NCBI GenBank assembly: GCA_017460955.1
Contig: JAFTZY010000061.1
Location: 1-32,702 of the forward strand
DNA from: Oscillospiraceae bacterium
Lineage (GTDB): Bacteria; Bacillota; Clostridia; Oscillospirales; Ruminococcaceae
Length of the DNA: 32,702 bases
Direction: 5' to 3'
In this document: piece by piece, positions 30,708-32,702 of the stretch
How positions within the stretch are numbered: position 1 is the stretch's first letter
Layout: every line of letters starts with the position of its first letter
Notes under the pieces: model-generated
Seen by the model: the letters and a program-made list of their open reading frames with translations, nothing else
The model's database searches: none
What the model was told of the DNA's origin: nothing
Translations under genes and position numbers: made by a program

Positions 30708-32066
30708 TTATGCTTCGTCGTTGATGCGGGCCTTGATGCCGCCGCCGAAGTCGATCACGATGCCGTTCCACAGCGGGAAGCCCTTGCCGGGTGCGACATT
30801 GTAGAACTGGTTGTCGGGCATCTTGGCACGCCATACCTGACGCGACAGGTTCTTGATGCCCATCATGCCGGGCTTGAGCTTGTTCTCGACGAGCTCGCCG
30901 GTCACAGTCGTGAAATCATCGGAGGCAAGCTCGGTCTCACATGCATAGAACTTACAGCCCAGGTACAGCGGGATACGGTAATCCCGGTTGTTGAAGGCAA
31001 TGCTGGCGTACTCACTGCCGCAGCGCGGGCAGCGGTAGAAGTGATTCCCGGCCTCCTCGAACATGGAGGCGAAATTGGTGCGTCCGCAGGTGCAGGAGAT
31101 GATCTCCGAGCGCAGGCGGATGAAGAGCTTCTGCCACTCGTTCTCGATGATGCGGCGGTTCGGCTCTGCGATGCCGGTCGTGAACGAATGGATGAAGGCC
31201 TCGCGGATGTAGTCGGGATAGATCTTCCAGAACTTGATGACGTTGTCATGGATGCCGCGCACGGGGCGGTTCGAGGCATCGTTCGGGTCATACACAAAGA
31301 CGGCCTGCTTGCCGTAGTGCTTGAGCTCTGCGGTCTCGGTCAGGCAGATGTCCTTGACCACCTTCTCGCCCTCCATGGGGTCGCCGCGGAACAGGAGCTT
31401 GAAGAGCACGACGGCCAGCGAATACTTGTCGGTCTGCACATTGGGCTTGGCAATGCCCCTTACGACCTCGGGGGCCATATAGCCGGGCTTGCCGCCGATG
31501 CCGAAGTTGCTGCCGTCGGGCGCGATGTTGTCACAGTCGCACACGAGGATGTCGCCGTTGTTGACGTTGATGAAGAAGCCGCCGTCGTTCAGGTCCTGGT
31601 AGCTCTTGCCGGCTCTGTGGAGCTGGCGGAAGGCATTGACGATGTTGATGACCGCCGTCACGAGTGCAAACAGGCTCTTGAACTGCACGGGGGACTTCAT
31701 GGCACGGCCCGTGAGCGGATCGATGTCCAGCTTGTAGGTGTTGAGGATGTCCACGAAGGACTCATAGGTCTCCGGACGCACGTCCATGAGGTAGCCGAAG
31801 CCGCCGGTCTCCAGGGGCTTGGTGAGGTACTTGGGCCACAGGAATTTCTCGCTGGGCGCACCGTCGCGGATATTGGTCTCGATGTTGTCGCGGAAGGCGC
31901 GGGGATTGCGGATCTTGTCCACGTCGTACCATTTCAGGGCATAGTTGATGCCGTTGAATTCCACGAGGTATACGATACCCTGGCCGCCGCTGCCGAGCAC
32001 CTTGAGCACCCTGGCAGCCCCGCCGTATTCCATTTCAATGTATTGTCCGATCTGAAGCTCTACCAT
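30708..32066 (-). CDS. Ser/Thr kinase-like protein with zinc ribbon (TerY-P type)
   Basis: The 452-residue protein has an N-terminal protein kinase fold: glycine loop GSGGQGIV (25-32), Lys45 in YALKWY, catalytic Asp158 in YQDLNDGGFF, a DFG-equivalent CDCDN (176-180) and YMAPEV (196-201). The catalytic loop deviates from HRDLKPEN; QDLNDGG fits the diverged kinases of TerY triads. A zinc ribbon follows: CTC (C325, C327) and CPRC (C346, C349). The last 70 residues (NLSRQVW, then VAPGKGFPLWNGIVIDFGGG) suggest a degenerate FHA-like module, which is less certain. The N-terminus has no membrane segment. It precedes the vWA gene by about 20 bases. Confidence 0.88.
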   Translation of the reverse strand: MVELQIGQYIEMEYGGAARVLKVLGSGGQGIVYLVEFNGINYALKWYDVDKIRNPRAFRDNIETNIRDGAPSEKFLWPKYLTKPLETGGFGYLMDVRPETYESFVDILNTYKLDIDPLTGRAMKSPVQFKSLFALVTAVINIVNAFRQLHRAGKSYQDLNDGGFFINVNNGDILVCDCDNIAPDGSNFGIGGKPGYMAPEVVRGIAKPNVQTDKYSLAVVLFKLLFRGDPMEGEKVVKDICLTETAELKHYGKQAVFVYDPNDASNRPVRGIHDNVIKFWKIYPDYIREAFIHSFTTGIAEPNRRIIENEWQKLFIRLRSEIISCTCGRTNFASMFEEAGNHFYRCPRCGSEYASIAFNNRDYRIPLYLGCKFYACETELASDDFTTVTGELVENKLKPGMMGIKNLSRQVWRAKMPDNQFYNVAPGKGFPLWNGIVIDFGGGIKARINDEA

Positions 32067-32105
32067 GATCTATCAACCCTTTCTCATTAGTATGCTGGAT
32101 ACGCA

Positions 32106-32702
32106 TCATCCGAAGATCGCGCCCTTGCTGATGGCCTCGGTCCGCAGACCTGCCTGTGCGCAGAATTTATGGACATAGGAGTTTTCATAGCACTTGATGA
32201 CAAGGCCGGGGTCGCACATGGCGAAGGCATCGTCAGCGATGTACTTGACACTGTCCGGGATAAAGAGCTTGCGCAGGCTCGTGCAGCCTGCAAAGGCCTG
32301 TGCGCCGATGCTGCTCACAGTCGTGGGGATCTCCACGACCTCCAGGCTGTGGCAGAACGAGCAGGTGCTCTCCTCGATCTCGGTCACGCCCTGCGGGATG
32401 CGCAGCACATTGAGCTTGCCGCAGGCATTGAACGCCCCGCGGCGGATGACGCGCAGATTCTCCGGGAGGGAGACGGTCTTGAGGCGCTTGCAGTCGGAGA
32501 AGGCGTACTCTCCGATGCCGGTCAGGCTGCGGGGGAGCTCGACCGAGCGCATAAAGCCGAAGCCGTCAAAGCAAAAGCTCTCGAGCAGCGTGTAGCCGTC
32601 GGGCACCTTGACATTGCCCTTGAGGCGGGAGCGTGCGGCATCTGCGATATGGAAGATGCGCTGCTCGGCTTCACGGGCCGGCTGTGCGGGTGCTGCCGGG
32701 GG
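32106..32702 (-). CDS. BspA-type leucine-rich-repeat protein, 5' end outside the window
   Basis: An open frame runs to the right edge without a stop, so the start is missing; the visible part is 198 residues. Residues near the edge are Pro/Ala/Gln-rich (PAQPAREAEQR), then a short helical stretch. About five LRR_5 repeats of the BspA/TpLRR type follow: ESFCFDGFGFMRSVELPRSL, IGEYAFSDCKRLKTVSLPENL, RRGAFNACGKLNVLRIPQG, and so on. No cell-wall anchor or signal sequence is visible. An internal GTG at 32606 could be mistaken for a start, but the frame continues upstream in good protein sequence. It lies 39 bases before the kinase gene in the same operon. Confidence 0.85.
   Translation of the reverse strand, partial: PPAAPAQPAREAEQRIFHIADAARSRLKGNVKVPDGYTLLESFCFDGFGFMRSVELPRSLTGIGEYAFSDCKRLKTVSLPENLRVIRRGAFNACGKLNVLRIPQGVTEIEESTCSFCHSLEVVEIPTTVSSIGAQAFAGCTSLRKLFIPDSVKYIADDAFAMCDPGLVIKCYENSYVHKFCAQAGLRTEAISKGAIFG

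Overview
This window looks like chromosomal DNA from a GC-rich, spore-lineage Firmicute, most likely a Ruminococcus-like member of the Clostridia (Oscillospiraceae). The evidence is strong AGGAGG-type ribosome binding sites, a germination protease (gpr), a darA-holB-ricT cluster, a yloU-fakA-recG cluster, and a lipoprotein with a cohesin-like domain. The genus is inferred from gene content; no 16S or other marker is present.

Layout. Positions 1-765 hold no intact gene, but carry frameshifted remains of a GyrI-like effector-binding protein, a second unrecognised remnant, and minus-strand promoters firing out of the window. Next come a small membrane protein and a four-gene tRNA operon (Val-Asp-Phe-Gly, minus strand) with a near-consensus promoter. 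A non-coding stretch (1745-2456) contains a large imperfect inverted repeat and several GC-rich hairpins. Positions 2457-6612 are a yloU-fakA-recG unit. Positions 6743-14838 are a compact minus-strand run, rmuC-malQ-glgP-nadB-nadC-lipoprotein, joining glycogen/maltodextrin breakdown with de novo NAD synthesis. A promoter at 15318-15346 appears to read into this run across a divergent membrane gene. Positions 15633-18346 (plus strand) are serC, a small membrane protein and serA. gpr, rpsT (with a structured leader) and a DUF378 protein follow. Positions 20222-22504 are darA-holB-ricT.

Two regions stand out. The first is 22594-25137, which encodes an 847-residue fusion of an EF-G/Tet(M)-like translational GTPase to a C-terminal YacP/Rae1-type NYN nuclease domain: a ribosome-binding GTPase joined to a predicted A-site mRNA endonuclease. 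The second is 25817-32702, a six-gene operon (entering from the right edge) that encodes a leucine-rich-repeat protein, a Ser/Thr kinase-like protein with a zinc ribbon, a TerY-like vWA protein, a PP2C phosphatase, a membrane GGDEF protein, and a 691-residue protein. That last protein has an N-terminal cytidine-deaminase-like zinc domain followed by long NEF-type and SMY/Gln-rich tandem repeats. The kinase-vWA-phosphatase core matches the known TerY-P triad architecture. Its combination with a diguanylate cyclase and a deaminase-headed repeat protein is the best candidate here for an undescribed signalling or stress system.

Regulation. At least eight promoters share a 17-bp spacer, and most share a TGTGG sequence directly before the -10 hexamer. 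Intrinsic terminators separate most units. Limits: no alignments, folding or searches were run. Family calls come from recognising motifs, and structured-RNA calls come from pairing by eye.
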